Assembly: GCA_002695005.1 (NCBI GenBank)
Contig: NZNT01000002.1
Span: 41,129-105,128 of the forward strand
Direction of reading: 5' to 3'
Length of the DNA: 64,000 bases
Source: Maritimibacter sp.
Lineage (GTDB): Bacteria; Pseudomonadota; Alphaproteobacteria; Rhodobacterales; Rhodobacteraceae
In this document: in pieces, positions 53,954-62,727 of the stretch
How the letters are laid out: each line of letters starts with the position of its first letter
Numbering within the stretch: the first letter of the stretch is position 1
Program-made: the position numbers and the translations under genes
Notes under the pieces: model-generated
What the model was told of the DNA's origin: nothing
Databases searched by the model: none
What the model saw: the letters and a program-made list of their open reading frames with translations, nothing else

Positions 53954-54747
53954 GACGCTCCCCCCGTAGCCTTTTGGCTAAGCGGGATTTTCGGCATGTG
54001 GGCCTGCGTGCTGGTGCCGCCGTCCACGGTCAGGGTCTGGCCCGAGATACAGGCGGCGAGATCCGAGCACAGGAACATGAGTGGCCCGGCGATGTCGGCG
54101 GGCTCGCACGGGCGGCCCACAGGGATATAGCCGTTCAGTTCGGCCCAGAAGTCGTCACCAAGCGCCGCTACGAGACGCGGGGTGCGCACAAAGCCGGGCG
54201 ACACGGCGTTCACACGGATACCCTTCGGCCCAAGCTCGCACGCCGCGCCCGCGACGAATTGATTTAGCGCGGCCTTGGACGCGCCGTAGACGGTCTGATT
54301 TTCGACCGCCCGGGTGCTCGACATGGAACTCACGAAGGCGAGCGCGCCGCCGCCCGGCATGTGGCGGGGCGCGATCTGCACGGTCAGGAAAGCATGGCGC
54401 AGGGTGAGATCGAACTGCTCATTCCAACCCTCATCATCCATGTCGGCGATTGACCGGACGTCTGCGATACCCACGATGTCCACGACCCCGCCAAGGCGGC
54501 CATCCGCCCAATCGGCAGCGTCCTGAAACATCCGCTCCATGTCGTCGCGCCGGGTCACGTCACCGGACAGGGCCAGCCCGCCTACGGAGTCCGCCACGGC
54601 CCGTGCAAGGTCGTCGTCCCGGTCGACGCAGGCGACACGCGCACCCGCCGCCGCCAGCGCCTCCACCGTCGCGCGACCGATCCCCTGGCCGGCGCCCAGC
54701 ACCACGTAAAATTTGCCGGAAATGCCCGGCACGTTCTCAAGCGTCAT
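53950..54747 (-). CDS. Short-chain dehydrogenase/reductase
   Basis: 265 residues of the classical SDR fold: NAD-binding GAGQGIGRATVEAL, Asp in CVDRDDDLAR favouring NAD, catalytic Ser in FVSSMSSTRAVENQTVYGASKAAL with Tyr and Lys. Its place after the reductase of the Rieske system suggests oxidation of a cis-diol or alcohol product. GGGAGGAGC precedes the ATG. It is the third gene of the operon. Confidence 0.88.
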   Translation of the reverse strand: MTLENVPGISGKFYVVLGAGQGIGRATVEALAAAGARVACVDRDDDLARAVADSVGGLALSGDVTRRDDMERMFQDAADWADGRLGGVVDIVGIADVRSIADMDDEGWNEQFDLTLRHAFLTVQIAPRHMPGGGALAFVSSMSSTRAVENQTVYGASKAALNQFVAGAACELGPKGIRVNAVSPGFVRTPRLVAALGDDFWAELNGYIPVGRPCEPADIAGPLMFLCSDLAACISGQTLTVDGGTSTQAHMPKIPLSQKATGGAS

Positions 54748-54763
54748 TGCGCTTGCTCCTCCC

Positions 54764-55756
54764 TCAGATATCCAGCACCAGTTTCGGGCTGCGGCTGCCC
54801 GAACAGCAGACCATCATCACCTTGTTCGCAGATAGTTCCCCGTCTGACAGCACCATATCGCGGTGGTCCGGCGTGCCCTCGACCACGCCGACACGGCAAG
54901 ACCCGCAAACTCCATCCATGCAGGAAAACGGAATGTCGATACCGTTGTCGAGAAGGGCGTCCAGAATGGTGGTATCCGGGGTAATAGTAAGGCTAAGCCC
55001 GCTTTGCACGCACTCGACCTCGAACGTTTCGAGCGCATCGTCCGAGACAGGAAGCGGCTCGCCCCCGAACCGTTCCAGATGGGCGTGGCCCTCAGGCAGG
55101 CCCTCGGTCGCGGCTTCGAATGCATCCAGCATCGGCGCAGGACCGCAGGCGTAGAAGTGCACGCCCTCCCCCTGCTCGGCGCCGATGATCTCGGCAAGGT
55201 TCAATATCGCACCGCCGGGCTCGCCGTCGAAGTTGAGGTTCACGCAGTGCGCCTTGTCCAAGAGGTCCAGACGGTCGAGAAACGCCGCGTCCGCGCGGGT
55301 GCGGCAGGAAAAGTAAAGCGTCCAGTCGGCGCCGGCGGCCTCCAACCGGTCGATCATCGACATCATCGGGGTGATCCCGATTCCGCCGGCGATCAGCACG
55401 GACTTTGCCGCCGTTTCGTCGAGAGGAAAGTTGTTTTTGGGGGCCGACACTTTCATTACCTGCCCCACGCGCAACGTGTCGTGGATATAGGACGACGCGC
55501 CCCGGCTCGGGTCCGCCTTTTTCACGCCGACGACATAACGCCCCGTGTCACTGGGCGAATTGCACAGCGAATAGGACCGCCGGATACCGTTGGGCAGTAA
55601 GAGATCGACATGCGCCCCTGCCGCGAAGGGCGGCAGCGTCACACCGTCTTGTGGCATGAACTCGACGGCGAGCGTGTCCTTGGCCAAGAGCGTCATCGAA
55701 CGGACAACGACCGGCAGGGTCACGTCTTGACCGGGGAGCGAAGGCTGCATCATCAT
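54764..55756 (-). CDS. Rieske oxygenase reductase (FAD/NAD, C-terminal [2Fe-2S] ferredoxin)
   Basis: 330 residues. An N-terminal ferredoxin-reductase domain with RSYSLCNSPSD and GGIGITPMMSMIDRLE is followed by a plant-type ferredoxin with cluster cysteines in CMDGVCGSCRVGVVEG and VCCSGS. This phthalate-dioxygenase-reductase (VanB-like) order differs from N-terminal-ferredoxin types. It passes electrons from NADH to a Rieske oxygenase. It is the only reductase found for three oxygenases, and is 63 bases downstream of oxygenase 2. GGAG precedes the start at three consecutive ATGs; the first is used. Confidence 0.93.
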   Translation of the reverse strand: MMMQPSLPGQDVTLPVVVRSMTLLAKDTLAVEFMPQDGVTLPPFAAGAHVDLLLPNGIRRSYSLCNSPSDTGRYVVGVKKADPSRGASSYIHDTLRVGQVMKVSAPKNNFPLDETAAKSVLIAGGIGITPMMSMIDRLEAAGADWTLYFSCRTRADAAFLDRLDLLDKAHCVNLNFDGEPGGAILNLAEIIGAEQGEGVHFYACGPAPMLDAFEAATEGLPEGHAHLERFGGEPLPVSDDALETFEVECVQSGLSLTITPDTTILDALLDNGIDIPFSCMDGVCGSCRVGVVEGTPDHRDMVLSDGELSANKVMMVCCSGSRSPKLVLDI

Positions 55757-55819
55757 CGCAGGCTCCTTTTGAGGAAAGAACGTTCTAACGCCCGGCCACA
55801 TGCGCAGCCAGGCGCGGCC

Positions 55820-57109
55820 TTACTCGGCGGCCTGCGGCGGGATTTCGTAGTGAGGCCCCACAGCCTGCCATGGCCGATCAAGCGGTGCGGCCGAGGTCAC
55901 GCTTACCTGCGTGAGATCCTCCATCTTCGCGCCCAGCGGCTCTTCGCCCTCTTCGACCGCCTTGATGCTGTCGAGAAGACACCGGCGCAAGCGCACCACG
56001 GCCCCGTCGGCAGCCACCAGATGCTCCTGCGTCCGGTCAAAGATCTGACCCATGGACAGCGCCATCGCGGCGTCTTCGTGTTCGACGCCCTTCATGCCGC
56101 TCCAATGTTCGTCCATCTGATCGCGCTTCTGACCCAGCCCCACACCCCAGTCGACGGTTAGGTTGTAGGTCTCGGGATCGTAGACCACCGGATCGTCCAT
56201 GCCGAGCAGTTCCAGCATCTCTTCGCGGTCCGGCTTGGAATAGCCATGCTGCACGATGAAGGTCGAGGTCTGGCCGTCGTTGTCGGGTGTCTCGAACACC
56301 GTCAAGAACGAGTTCGGCGCGGGAATGATCCGGCCCGTGGGCATTATGAGCGGCACAACGCGGACGTTGACCACCTCAGGCTCGCCTTGCGCATTCGGCG
56401 CGCGGCGCATCGCGGCATAGTGAAACCCGTAGTCGGTGTTCTCGATCTCGAACGTCGGTGCATTGTCGACCACGGCGAGGTTCGCGGGGTTCGAGGCCCG
56501 GCTGTCGCGCGTCGGCTCGTCGTTCAGCCAACCTGGCGAGGCACTTTCGGCGTGGAGAATCCCGACGTGAGAGCTATCGGCCCCGCCTTCCCACAGTTGC
56601 AGGTAGTTGCATTTCACGTTGATGCGCAAGGCCAAACGATGCTCGGCGGGCGCATCCATGAAGGAATAGCGGCGGAAAGGCGGTTCTTCGCCCTTCTTGG
56701 CGCCCACCACGGTCCAGATCAACCCGCCCTCCTCGCGAACCGGGAAACAGGGCTGCTTGAGCCGCTGCTTCACACGCGGATCGGGGTTGTTCGGGGTGTC
56801 GAGGATCGTGCCATCGACCGCGAATTTCCAGCCGTGATACAGACAGCGCACGCCACCGTCCTCGACCCGGCCTAGCGCCAGCGACGCACCCCGGTGCATG
56901 CAGTTTTCTTGGAGCACACCGACCGTGCCTTCGCTGTCCCGGAACACCACGAGCTTCTCGCCCAAGAGTTCCGCGCGGATCGGCTTGCAATTTGGCTCCG
57001 GCAGTTCCTCGGACAAAGCGATCGGATGCCAATAGCGGCGCATGACTTTCCCCATAGGTGTTCCGCGACCGACGCGGCACAGGGCTTCGTTTTCCTCGTG
57101 GGACAGCAT
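55820..57109 (-). CDS. Rieske non-heme iron oxygenase 2 (phthalate-dioxygenase-like)
   Basis: 429 residues from MLSHEENEALCRVGRGTPMGK, with GGAGGAGGAAC upstream. The Rieske ligands are in CMHRGASLALG and CLYHGWKF, and the mononuclear-iron site in GADSSHVGILHAES. Similar to oxygenases 1 and 3 in order of motifs, but the divergence indicates old duplication rather than recent copying. It heads an operon with the reductase, an SDR, an esterase and a small protein. The 63-base frame extension upstream contains the operator and is not coding. Confidence 0.92.
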   Translation of the reverse strand: MLSHEENEALCRVGRGTPMGKVMRRYWHPIALSEELPEPNCKPIRAELLGEKLVVFRDSEGTVGVLQENCMHRGASLALGRVEDGGVRCLYHGWKFAVDGTILDTPNNPDPRVKQRLKQPCFPVREEGGLIWTVVGAKKGEEPPFRRYSFMDAPAEHRLALRINVKCNYLQLWEGGADSSHVGILHAESASPGWLNDEPTRDSRASNPANLAVVDNAPTFEIENTDYGFHYAAMRRAPNAQGEPEVVNVRVVPLIMPTGRIIPAPNSFLTVFETPDNDGQTSTFIVQHGYSKPDREEMLELLGMDDPVVYDPETYNLTVDWGVGLGQKRDQMDEHWSGMKGVEHEDAAMALSMGQIFDRTQEHLVAADGAVVRLRRCLLDSIKAVEEGEEPLGAKMEDLTQVSVTSAAPLDRPWQAVGPHYEIPPQAAE

Positions 57110-57163
57110 TCCAGTTCCTCCTCCTGGTCCGCAGTCATCCGTTTCCGGTCGCCGCGGATCTTC

Positions 57164-57179
57164 ATCTTCCATGGAAGAT
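57164..57179. promoter_or_regulatory. ATCTTCCATGGAAGAT operator, Rieske oxygenase 2
   Basis: A perfect copy of the 16-base palindrome, 55 bases upstream of oxygenase 2. On the minus strand it overlaps a TATCTT -10. Confidence 0.8.
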
Positions 57180-57204
57180 AACCATCATCGGGCAGCCCCG
57201 TCAA
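57175..57204 (-). promoter_or_regulatory. Promoter of the Rieske oxygenase 2 operon
   Basis: On the minus strand TTGACG (57204-57199), an 18-base spacer and TATCTT (57180-57175) match the promoter of oxygenase 1 almost exactly, with the operator over the -10. Confidence 0.7.
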
Positions 57205-57278
57205 CTCCCCCCTGCTACCGCGCTCTCCAAGGCAGCAGCGAAGCGATCCGTTCTTTCAGCGCGCTTGACATCTCTTAT

Positions 57279-57294
57279 ATCTTCCATGGAAGAT
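57279..57294. promoter_or_regulatory. ATCTTCCATGGAAGAT operator, Rieske oxygenase 3
   Basis: A perfect copy of the 16-base palindrome, 22 bases before the start of oxygenase 3 and 115 bases from the copy at 57164. TATCTT at 57278-57283 may be the -10; the -35 is weak (TTTCAG near 57254). Confidence 0.8.
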
Positions 57295-57316
57295 GATTAT
57301 CAAACGGGAGGAAGTC

Positions 57317-58633
57317 ATGCTTACACACGACGAAAACATGAGGATGTGTTTGACCGGGGTCGATACGCCCATGGGGCGCGCGCTACGGCGCTACTGGGTG
57401 CCCGCGCTGCTCGAGACGGAGGTGGGCGAGTGCGACGGCGATCCGGTGCGAATCGAGATCATGGGAGAGAAGCTGGTGGCCTTTCGCGATACCGAAGGAA
57501 ACATCGGCATCCTGAACGAGTTCTGCTGCCACCGGGGCGCGTCGCTGTCGTTGGGCCGCAACGAAGATTGCGGCCTGCGCTGCATCTACCACGGATGGAA
57601 ATTCGCCCATGACGGCGCGGTGCTCGACACCCCCAACGTAAAAGACCCCGAGTTCAAGACGCGGTTCAAGATCAAGTCATATCCTGCGGTCGCAGCGGGC
57701 GGGATCATCTGGATCTACATGGGCGCGCCCGAGGATAAGCCTGAGTTCAAGCGGTATCCGTGGATGGACCTGCCCGCCTCGCACCTCCTGACCACGATTC
57801 ACTTCGAGGACTGCAACTATGTGCAGGTGACGGAGGGGCTTCTCGACACGACGCATCTGGGGTTCCTTCATTCCGACGGGTTGTCGCATGCGGGCGATGT
57901 GCAGATCGACTACGCCGCCAAGGTCGGCAAGATGGCCGACGACCTCGCCCCCGAGCTGGCCGCTGAGGACACCGAGTTCGGGTTTCACTACGCGGCCCTG
58001 CGCAAAGGCGACAGCGACGGCAGCCACAACGTGCGGATCACATCTTTCGTTGCACCCTTTACCGTCCTGAACCCGAACGGGGATATCGCGACGCTGATGG
58101 TTCCGGTGAGCGATACGACGTCGCTGTTCATCCATGTGTTCTGGGACACCGAAAAGGCAATCGGCGAAGAACCGCTGCGCTCACAGCAGCTCGAATTCGT
58201 CGGGCTCACGGATCACCATCTGGATAGCTACGGCATTTCGCGCCGCACCTTCGGTACACCTGCGACGGCGGGCCATCACAACCGCTTCGGGCAGGACCGT
58301 GACGCGATGCGGGCGGGCAAGACGTTTTCCGGTCTGCCGGGTCTGATCGAGGAGGACGTCGCAGTAGTCGTGTCGAGCGGCCCTTTACGGGACCGTTCAG
58401 GCGAGCGGCTGTCTTCGGCGGACATCGGCATCCAGCGGCTTTACCGCACACTTCTGACCATCGCGAAACAGGTTGATGAGGGGCGCGAACCGATGGGTCT
58501 GGGGTCAGCAGTGGATTACGGCGGGATCGTCGGCACATCGGGAGTCGTCTCTGCCGGTGAGCCGTGGCAGAGCCTCGTCCCTGGTCACAAAAAGGCACAA
58601 CCGAACCGCATGTCGGGCGTGCCTGCGGAATGA
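57317..58633 (+). CDS. Rieske non-heme iron oxygenase 3 (phthalate-dioxygenase-like)
   Basis: 438 residues from MLTHDENMRMCLTGVDTPMGR, with GGGAGGAAG upstream. An earlier ATG at 57293 lies inside the operator and is rejected as the start. Rieske ligands are in CCHRGASLSLG and CIYHGWKF, the iron site in LLDTTHLGFLHSDGL. It is closest in layout to oxygenase 1. It heads a plus-strand operon with a D-2-hydroxyacid dehydrogenase, an alpha-hydroxyacid oxidase, an epimerase-like protein and an SDR. Its stop overlaps the next start (ATGA). Confidence 0.92.
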   Translation: MLTHDENMRMCLTGVDTPMGRALRRYWVPALLETEVGECDGDPVRIEIMGEKLVAFRDTEGNIGILNEFCCHRGASLSLGRNEDCGLRCIYHGWKFAHDGAVLDTPNVKDPEFKTRFKIKSYPAVAAGGIIWIYMGAPEDKPEFKRYPWMDLPASHLLTTIHFEDCNYVQVTEGLLDTTHLGFLHSDGLSHAGDVQIDYAAKVGKMADDLAPELAAEDTEFGFHYAALRKGDSDGSHNVRITSFVAPFTVLNPNGDIATLMVPVSDTTSLFIHVFWDTEKAIGEEPLRSQQLEFVGLTDHHLDSYGISRRTFGTPATAGHHNRFGQDRDAMRAGKTFSGLPGLIEEDVAVVVSSGPLRDRSGERLSSADIGIQRLYRTLLTIAKQVDEGREPMGLGSAVDYGGIVGTSGVVSAGEPWQSLVPGHKKAQPNRMSGVPAE

Positions 58634-59607
58634 CCGGACGCGAACAGATGCGCGGGCGGGATTGCCCGCGCGTCCTTTTGTGCTGCACCTTGCCGGACCC
58701 GGTGGTGGCGGCCCTGACCGATGGGCTGGACCTGACCGCCAAGCCGTTGTCCGAGGTGACGCCGAAGGATGCAGCAGACGGGCTGATCGTGTCAGTGGAA
58801 ACGCCTTTGGGCAGTGCGACGGTCGCACGCTTGCCTGCGGCTCTGGCTGCGATCGGCACATACTCGGTCGGAACCGAACACATCGACCGTGCTGCTCTTG
58901 CACGACGCGGGATCGCGCTTTTGTCGACGCCCGACGTGCTGTCGGCCTCGGTCGCGGAAATTGCAGTCTTCCTTGCGCTTGGCGCGGTGCGGCGGGCGAC
59001 GGAAAGCATCGCGCTTGTGCGATCCGGCGCATGGACTGGCTGGACCCCAGGTCAGCTTCTAGGCCACGAGCTTGCGGGACACACGGCGGGGATCTTCGGC
59101 ATGGGTCGGATCGGGCGTGAGATCGCCGCGCGACTGTCGGGCATGGGCATGACCATCGCCTACCACAACCGTTCGCGGTTGAAGCCCGAGGATGAACGCA
59201 GCGCGGCCTATCACCCGACGCTTCAGGGCCTCGCGGCGGCCTGCGACGTCTTGGTCATCGCCTGCCCGGCCAGCGCCGCGACCGAGGGCGTAGTGGACGC
59301 ACAGACCCTCGCCGCCATGCGGCCCGGCAGCTACGTCGTGAATGTCGCGCGGGGGACGGTGGTAGACGACGCGGCGCTGATCGCGGCGCTGTCCAGCGGG
59401 CAGATCGCGGGTGCCGGACTTGACGTGATTGCGCGCGAGCCTGACTTCGACCCGCGCTATCTGGATTTGCCAAACGCATTTCTCCTGCCGCATATCGGAA
59501 GCTCGACCGTTGAGGCGCGGGTGCGGATGGGCGCGATCCTGCGTGACGGGTTCATCGCTCTCGCGCGCGGCGAGACGCCTCCAAATCTCGTGCCGGAGCC
59601 TGTCTGA
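58630..59607 (+). CDS. D-2-hydroxyacid dehydrogenase
   Basis: 325 residues with the formate/glycerate dehydrogenase fold. The NAD motif is GIFGMGRIGREIAARL; catalytic Arg, Glu and His appear in VNVARGTVVDD, REPDFDP and FLLPHIGSSTV. It would interconvert a D-2-hydroxy acid and a 2-oxo acid. The ATG at 58630 overlaps the oxygenase stop; MRGRDCP at 58648 is an alternative. With the following FMN oxidase, both stereochemistries of a 2-hydroxy acid could be oxidised. Confidence 0.88.
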   Translation: MTGREQMRGRDCPRVLLCCTLPDPVVAALTDGLDLTAKPLSEVTPKDAADGLIVSVETPLGSATVARLPAALAAIGTYSVGTEHIDRAALARRGIALLSTPDVLSASVAEIAVFLALGAVRRATESIALVRSGAWTGWTPGQLLGHELAGHTAGIFGMGRIGREIAARLSGMGMTIAYHNRSRLKPEDERSAAYHPTLQGLAAACDVLVIACPASAATEGVVDAQTLAAMRPGSYVVNVARGTVVDDAALIAALSSGQIAGAGLDVIAREPDFDPRYLDLPNAFLLPHIGSSTVEARVRMGAILRDGFIALARGETPPNLVPEPV

Positions 59608-60758
59608 TGCCCGATCTCTCCACCGTTTCGAACATCGACGACCTGCGCAACCGGGCCCGCCGCGCCCTGCCCCGCGCGCTGTTCGACTTCGTCGACGGTG
59701 CGGCGGGCGATGAGACGACCGCCCGTCAAAACCGCGCGGACTTCGACCGCTATGGGTTTCGCCCGCGTGTGGGTCGGGACGTCTCGTCCATCGACCTGAC
59801 GGCAAAGATGGCGGGCCGCACTACCGCGCTTCCCATGGCGCTCAGCCCCATCGGCTTTGCCGGGCTGTGCTGGCCGGAAGGCGAGGTTCTGGCGGCCCGT
59901 GCCGCCGCGCGCGCGGGCATTCCGGCTTGCCTGTCGACGAACTCCATCGCCTCCATCGAAGATGTCGCGCGCGCAGTGCCGGAGGGTGAGAACTGGTTCC
60001 AGCTCTACTTCCTCAAGGATCGCGACTGGATGATGGGGCTTGTGCGCCGCGCACAGGACGCGGGCTATCTGGCGCTGGTTCTGACGCTCGACTTGCCTGT
60101 GGCGGGGCGGCGCGAGCGAGATGTGCGCAACGCTTTCACCGTTCCCATACGCCCGCGTCTGGCGACGCTCGCCGACACCGCACTGCACCTGCCGTTCCTC
60201 GCCCGGGCGACCCGCGCCCGGTTCCGGTTCGGCAATTTCGAGGGCAATCCTCATGCCGACGGGTTCGTGAGCATCGCCAAACACGTGTCTTCGCTTTTCG
60301 ATCCATCTGCGACGTGGGAGGACGTGGCACGCGTGCGTGCGGCTTGGGACGGACCGATGATCGTCAAAGGGCTTTTGCACCACGATGATGTCGAGGCCGC
60401 GCGCCGGATCGGCGTGCAGGGCATTTCAGTCTCGAACCACGGCGGCAGGCAGTTGGACGGATCGCTTTCAGCCATCGCCGCGTTGCCCGACATGGTCGCT
60501 TCAGCGGGCGACGACATGGACGTGCTGCTCGACAGCGGGATCCGGCGCGGCACCGACATCCTCAAGGCGCGCGCGCTTGGCGCAACCGGTGTGCTGATCG
60601 GTCGGGCGTGGGCCTATGGCCTCGCGGCTGCGGGCGAGCCAGGAATCGACAAGGCGATCGAACTCCTGAGGGACGAGATGACAAATGCCATGATGCTCTT
60701 GGGTGAGCCGTCGCTGGCGGACCTGGGCCGCGAACACGTTTTGGTACCGAAACGATGA
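59607..60758 (+). CDS. FMN-dependent alpha-hydroxyacid oxidase/dehydrogenase
   Basis: 383 residues of the lactate/glycolate/mandelate oxidase TIM-barrel family: ALFDFVDGAAGDETTARQNR, SPIGFAGLCWPEGEV, catalytic His and Arg in ISVSNHGGRQLDG, and FMN-phosphate loop DSGIRRGTDILKARALGATGVLIGR. It oxidises an L-2-hydroxy acid to a 2-oxo acid. It shares one base with the preceding stop and overlaps the next start. The product could feed the bkd-type 2-oxoacid complex; this is inference. Confidence 0.9.
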   Translation: MPDLSTVSNIDDLRNRARRALPRALFDFVDGAAGDETTARQNRADFDRYGFRPRVGRDVSSIDLTAKMAGRTTALPMALSPIGFAGLCWPEGEVLAARAAARAGIPACLSTNSIASIEDVARAVPEGENWFQLYFLKDRDWMMGLVRRAQDAGYLALVLTLDLPVAGRRERDVRNAFTVPIRPRLATLADTALHLPFLARATRARFRFGNFEGNPHADGFVSIAKHVSSLFDPSATWEDVARVRAAWDGPMIVKGLLHHDDVEAARRIGVQGISVSNHGGRQLDGSLSAIAALPDMVASAGDDMDVLLDSGIRRGTDILKARALGATGVLIGRAWAYGLAAAGEPGIDKAIELLRDEMTNAMMLLGEPSLADLGREHVLVPKR

Positions 60759-61618
60759 GCTTTGCCTTGCGCTACGCTCCCCACCTCGGGTTCCGGGGAT
60801 TCGATACGCCGCTTTTCGCACACGCAGCTCCGTCGCGCGACCCCGTCGACCAGATCGACTTCGCCGCTGCGCAAGGGTTCGCAGGCATCCAGGATCCTTG
60901 GTTCTCATGTCGGCCCGAAGCGGACAAGTTGCGGATCGCAAGCAGGATTGCGGCATCTGGCCTAGCCACCGGCACGCTCTGCATCGGCGGATTACCTGAT
61001 CTGCGCCGACCCATATGGTTTCCGCAAACGCCGGCAGAAGAAGATGCCCTCGCCCAGGCCTGCGACTTGGCATTTGCGGACGCAGCACGCATCGGCGCGC
61101 GCGACCTTGCCATCGTACCCGCGGGAACAACCACTTTGGGTCAAGAGGAGGCGGAAGAGGCGTTCGGCGCGCGACTGTCGGCCTTCGGGGATCGCGCAGC
61201 GGCCTCAGGTCTGGCCCTGAACGTCGAAGTCGTCGACCCCACGGCGATCCCCGGCCAGCTCTTCACGAGCTTTGCTCAGGCCGCCCGCGCGATCCGGCAG
61301 ATTGGGCACCCCGCCGTGCGCCTGATCTACGACACCGGACACCTGATCGCGACAGACGGAGACCTGTTGACCCCGCTCACCCGCGACGCCGACATCATCG
61401 GTCCGGTCCAGATCGCCGGACAGCCAGGCCGGTGCGAACCAGAGGCCGACGCTCGCATCCGCCCGGTGCTGGACGCGCTCGCCGCGCGGCGTTTCGAGGG
61501 TCTCGTGGAACTCGAACACCTCTGGGCAAACCCGACTGCCGCAAGCGAAGAGGCAGGCATAGAATGGCTCCACGCCATCAACACCGATTTGAAACAGGCC
61601 AAAAGGACGGGATCATGA
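60755..61618 (+). CDS. Sugar-phosphate isomerase/epimerase-like TIM-barrel protein
   Basis: 287 residues of the xylose-isomerase-like/hydroxypyruvate-isomerase family. Metal and catalytic residues are suggested by ALNVEVVDP (Glu), RLIYDTGHLI (Asp and His) and FEGLVELEHLW (Glu). Such proteins epimerise or isomerise small hydroxy-keto compounds. It overlaps both neighbours by four bases. The substrate is probably the C2-C4 or aromatic hydroxy-keto acid handled by the flanking dehydrogenases. Confidence 0.82.
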   Translation: MSFALRYAPHLGFRGFDTPLFAHAAPSRDPVDQIDFAAAQGFAGIQDPWFSCRPEADKLRIASRIAASGLATGTLCIGGLPDLRRPIWFPQTPAEEDALAQACDLAFADAARIGARDLAIVPAGTTTLGQEEAEEAFGARLSAFGDRAAASGLALNVEVVDPTAIPGQLFTSFAQAARAIRQIGHPAVRLIYDTGHLIATDGDLLTPLTRDADIIGPVQIAGQPGRCEPEADARIRPVLDALAARRFEGLVELEHLWANPTAASEEAGIEWLHAINTDLKQAKRTGS

Positions 61619-62370
61619 GCTTCGAAGGAAAAACCGCGATCGTCACGGGCGCAGGCACCGGACTGGGACTCGACCTGGCGACGCGGCTGGCGCAGGGCGG
61701 CGCGAACATCGTGTCCGCCGACATTCTGGATGCGGATGCCGGGGCCGACGCGGCCCGTGGCGCCGGAGCGCAAGCCATCGCCACCACCACCGACGTCTCA
61801 GAAAAGGCCGAGGTCGATGCCATGGTCGCCCGCACTATCGAGACCTTCGGGCAAGTGGACATCCTCATCAACAATGCCGCGATTTCGCGGGGCATGGTGC
61901 TGAAGCCGTTCGAAGAGGTCATGGTCGACGAGTTTCGCCGTATGATCGACGTGAACACGCTGAGCGTTCTTTTGTGCTGTCAGGCGGTTTCACCGCACAT
62001 GCGGGCGCGGCGTTATGGCCGGATCGTCAACGTCGTCTCGGGTACCGCGTTCAAAGGCGCGCCGAACCTCTGCGCCTATACTGCGTCGAAGGGCGCGGTA
62101 ATCACTATGACCCGGTCCCTCGCGAACGAATTCGGCGCCGACGACATCACCGTGAACGCGGTATCACCGGGGTACACGCTGACTCAGAGCAACCTCGAAA
62201 ACACCGATTTCGACGCCGTCTACCGCTCCGTTGCGCGCGACACTCGCGCCCTTAGGCGCGATGCCCAACCAGAAGATGTCTCTCGAGTTGGCCTGTTCCT
62301 CGCCAGTGACGACGCATCGTTTGTCACCGGACAAGTGATTGCGGCTGACGGTGGATCAGTCTATCATTAG
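61615..62370 (+). CDS. Short-chain dehydrogenase/reductase, last gene of the Rieske 3 operon
   Basis: 251 residues of the classical SDR fold: NAD motif TGAGTGLGLDLATRL, NNAAISRG, and catalytic Ser/Tyr/Lys in VVSGTAFKGAPNLCAYTASKGAV. The chosen ATG overlaps the stop of the epimerase-like gene; upstream codons belong to that gene. It likely oxidises a hydroxyl group of a pathway intermediate. After it, GC content falls and no related gene follows. Confidence 0.88.
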   Translation: MSFEGKTAIVTGAGTGLGLDLATRLAQGGANIVSADILDADAGADAARGAGAQAIATTTDVSEKAEVDAMVARTIETFGQVDILINNAAISRGMVLKPFEEVMVDEFRRMIDVNTLSVLLCCQAVSPHMRARRYGRIVNVVSGTAFKGAPNLCAYTASKGAVITMTRSLANEFGADDITVNAVSPGYTLTQSNLENTDFDAVYRSVARDTRALRRDAQPEDVSRVGLFLASDDASFVTGQVIAADGGSVYH

Positions 62371-62727
62371 CCACTTATTCCACCTGACATACAGTTGGTA
62401 TCATCTGACCATAGCCCAACGCCGGTGGTTTACTGCCCAAGACGGAATGAAGATGCCGAAGAACCCTTTTTCTGCGTCGTCCATTTTCGAACGGTCGCTC
62501 CCGGCCCATACCGGCCAATCACCGGGTTCCACCCCCGCTGCGATGCAGCCCGTCATTCCGGACTTTCGCCGCGAATGCAAAATCTAGTGTCCGAAGAATT
62601 CGATGCTCATGACCTGCCTAAGTGGGTCCGTTTGTATGCCGATTTTTGGGGGCCTCCCGTGTCAGCCACCCACAACTATCGATGCTCAAGCAGAGCGGCA
62701 TTGACAAACACTCTGACCAAAAGCCCG
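62371..62727. other. Intergenic spacer marking a compositional boundary
   Basis: No supported gene. The short frames here lack ribosome sites and family resemblance. Short GC-rich inverted segments such as GGCC-CATACC-GGCC occur near 62500. No tRNA, integrase or direct repeat was recognised. AT content rises from here to the window end. Confidence 0.5.

Noticed and set aside
57293..57316. Earlier ATG of Rieske oxygenase 3
   Set aside because: It lies within the operator and lacks a ribosome site; the ATG at 57317 has GGGAGGAAG and matches the start of the paralogues.
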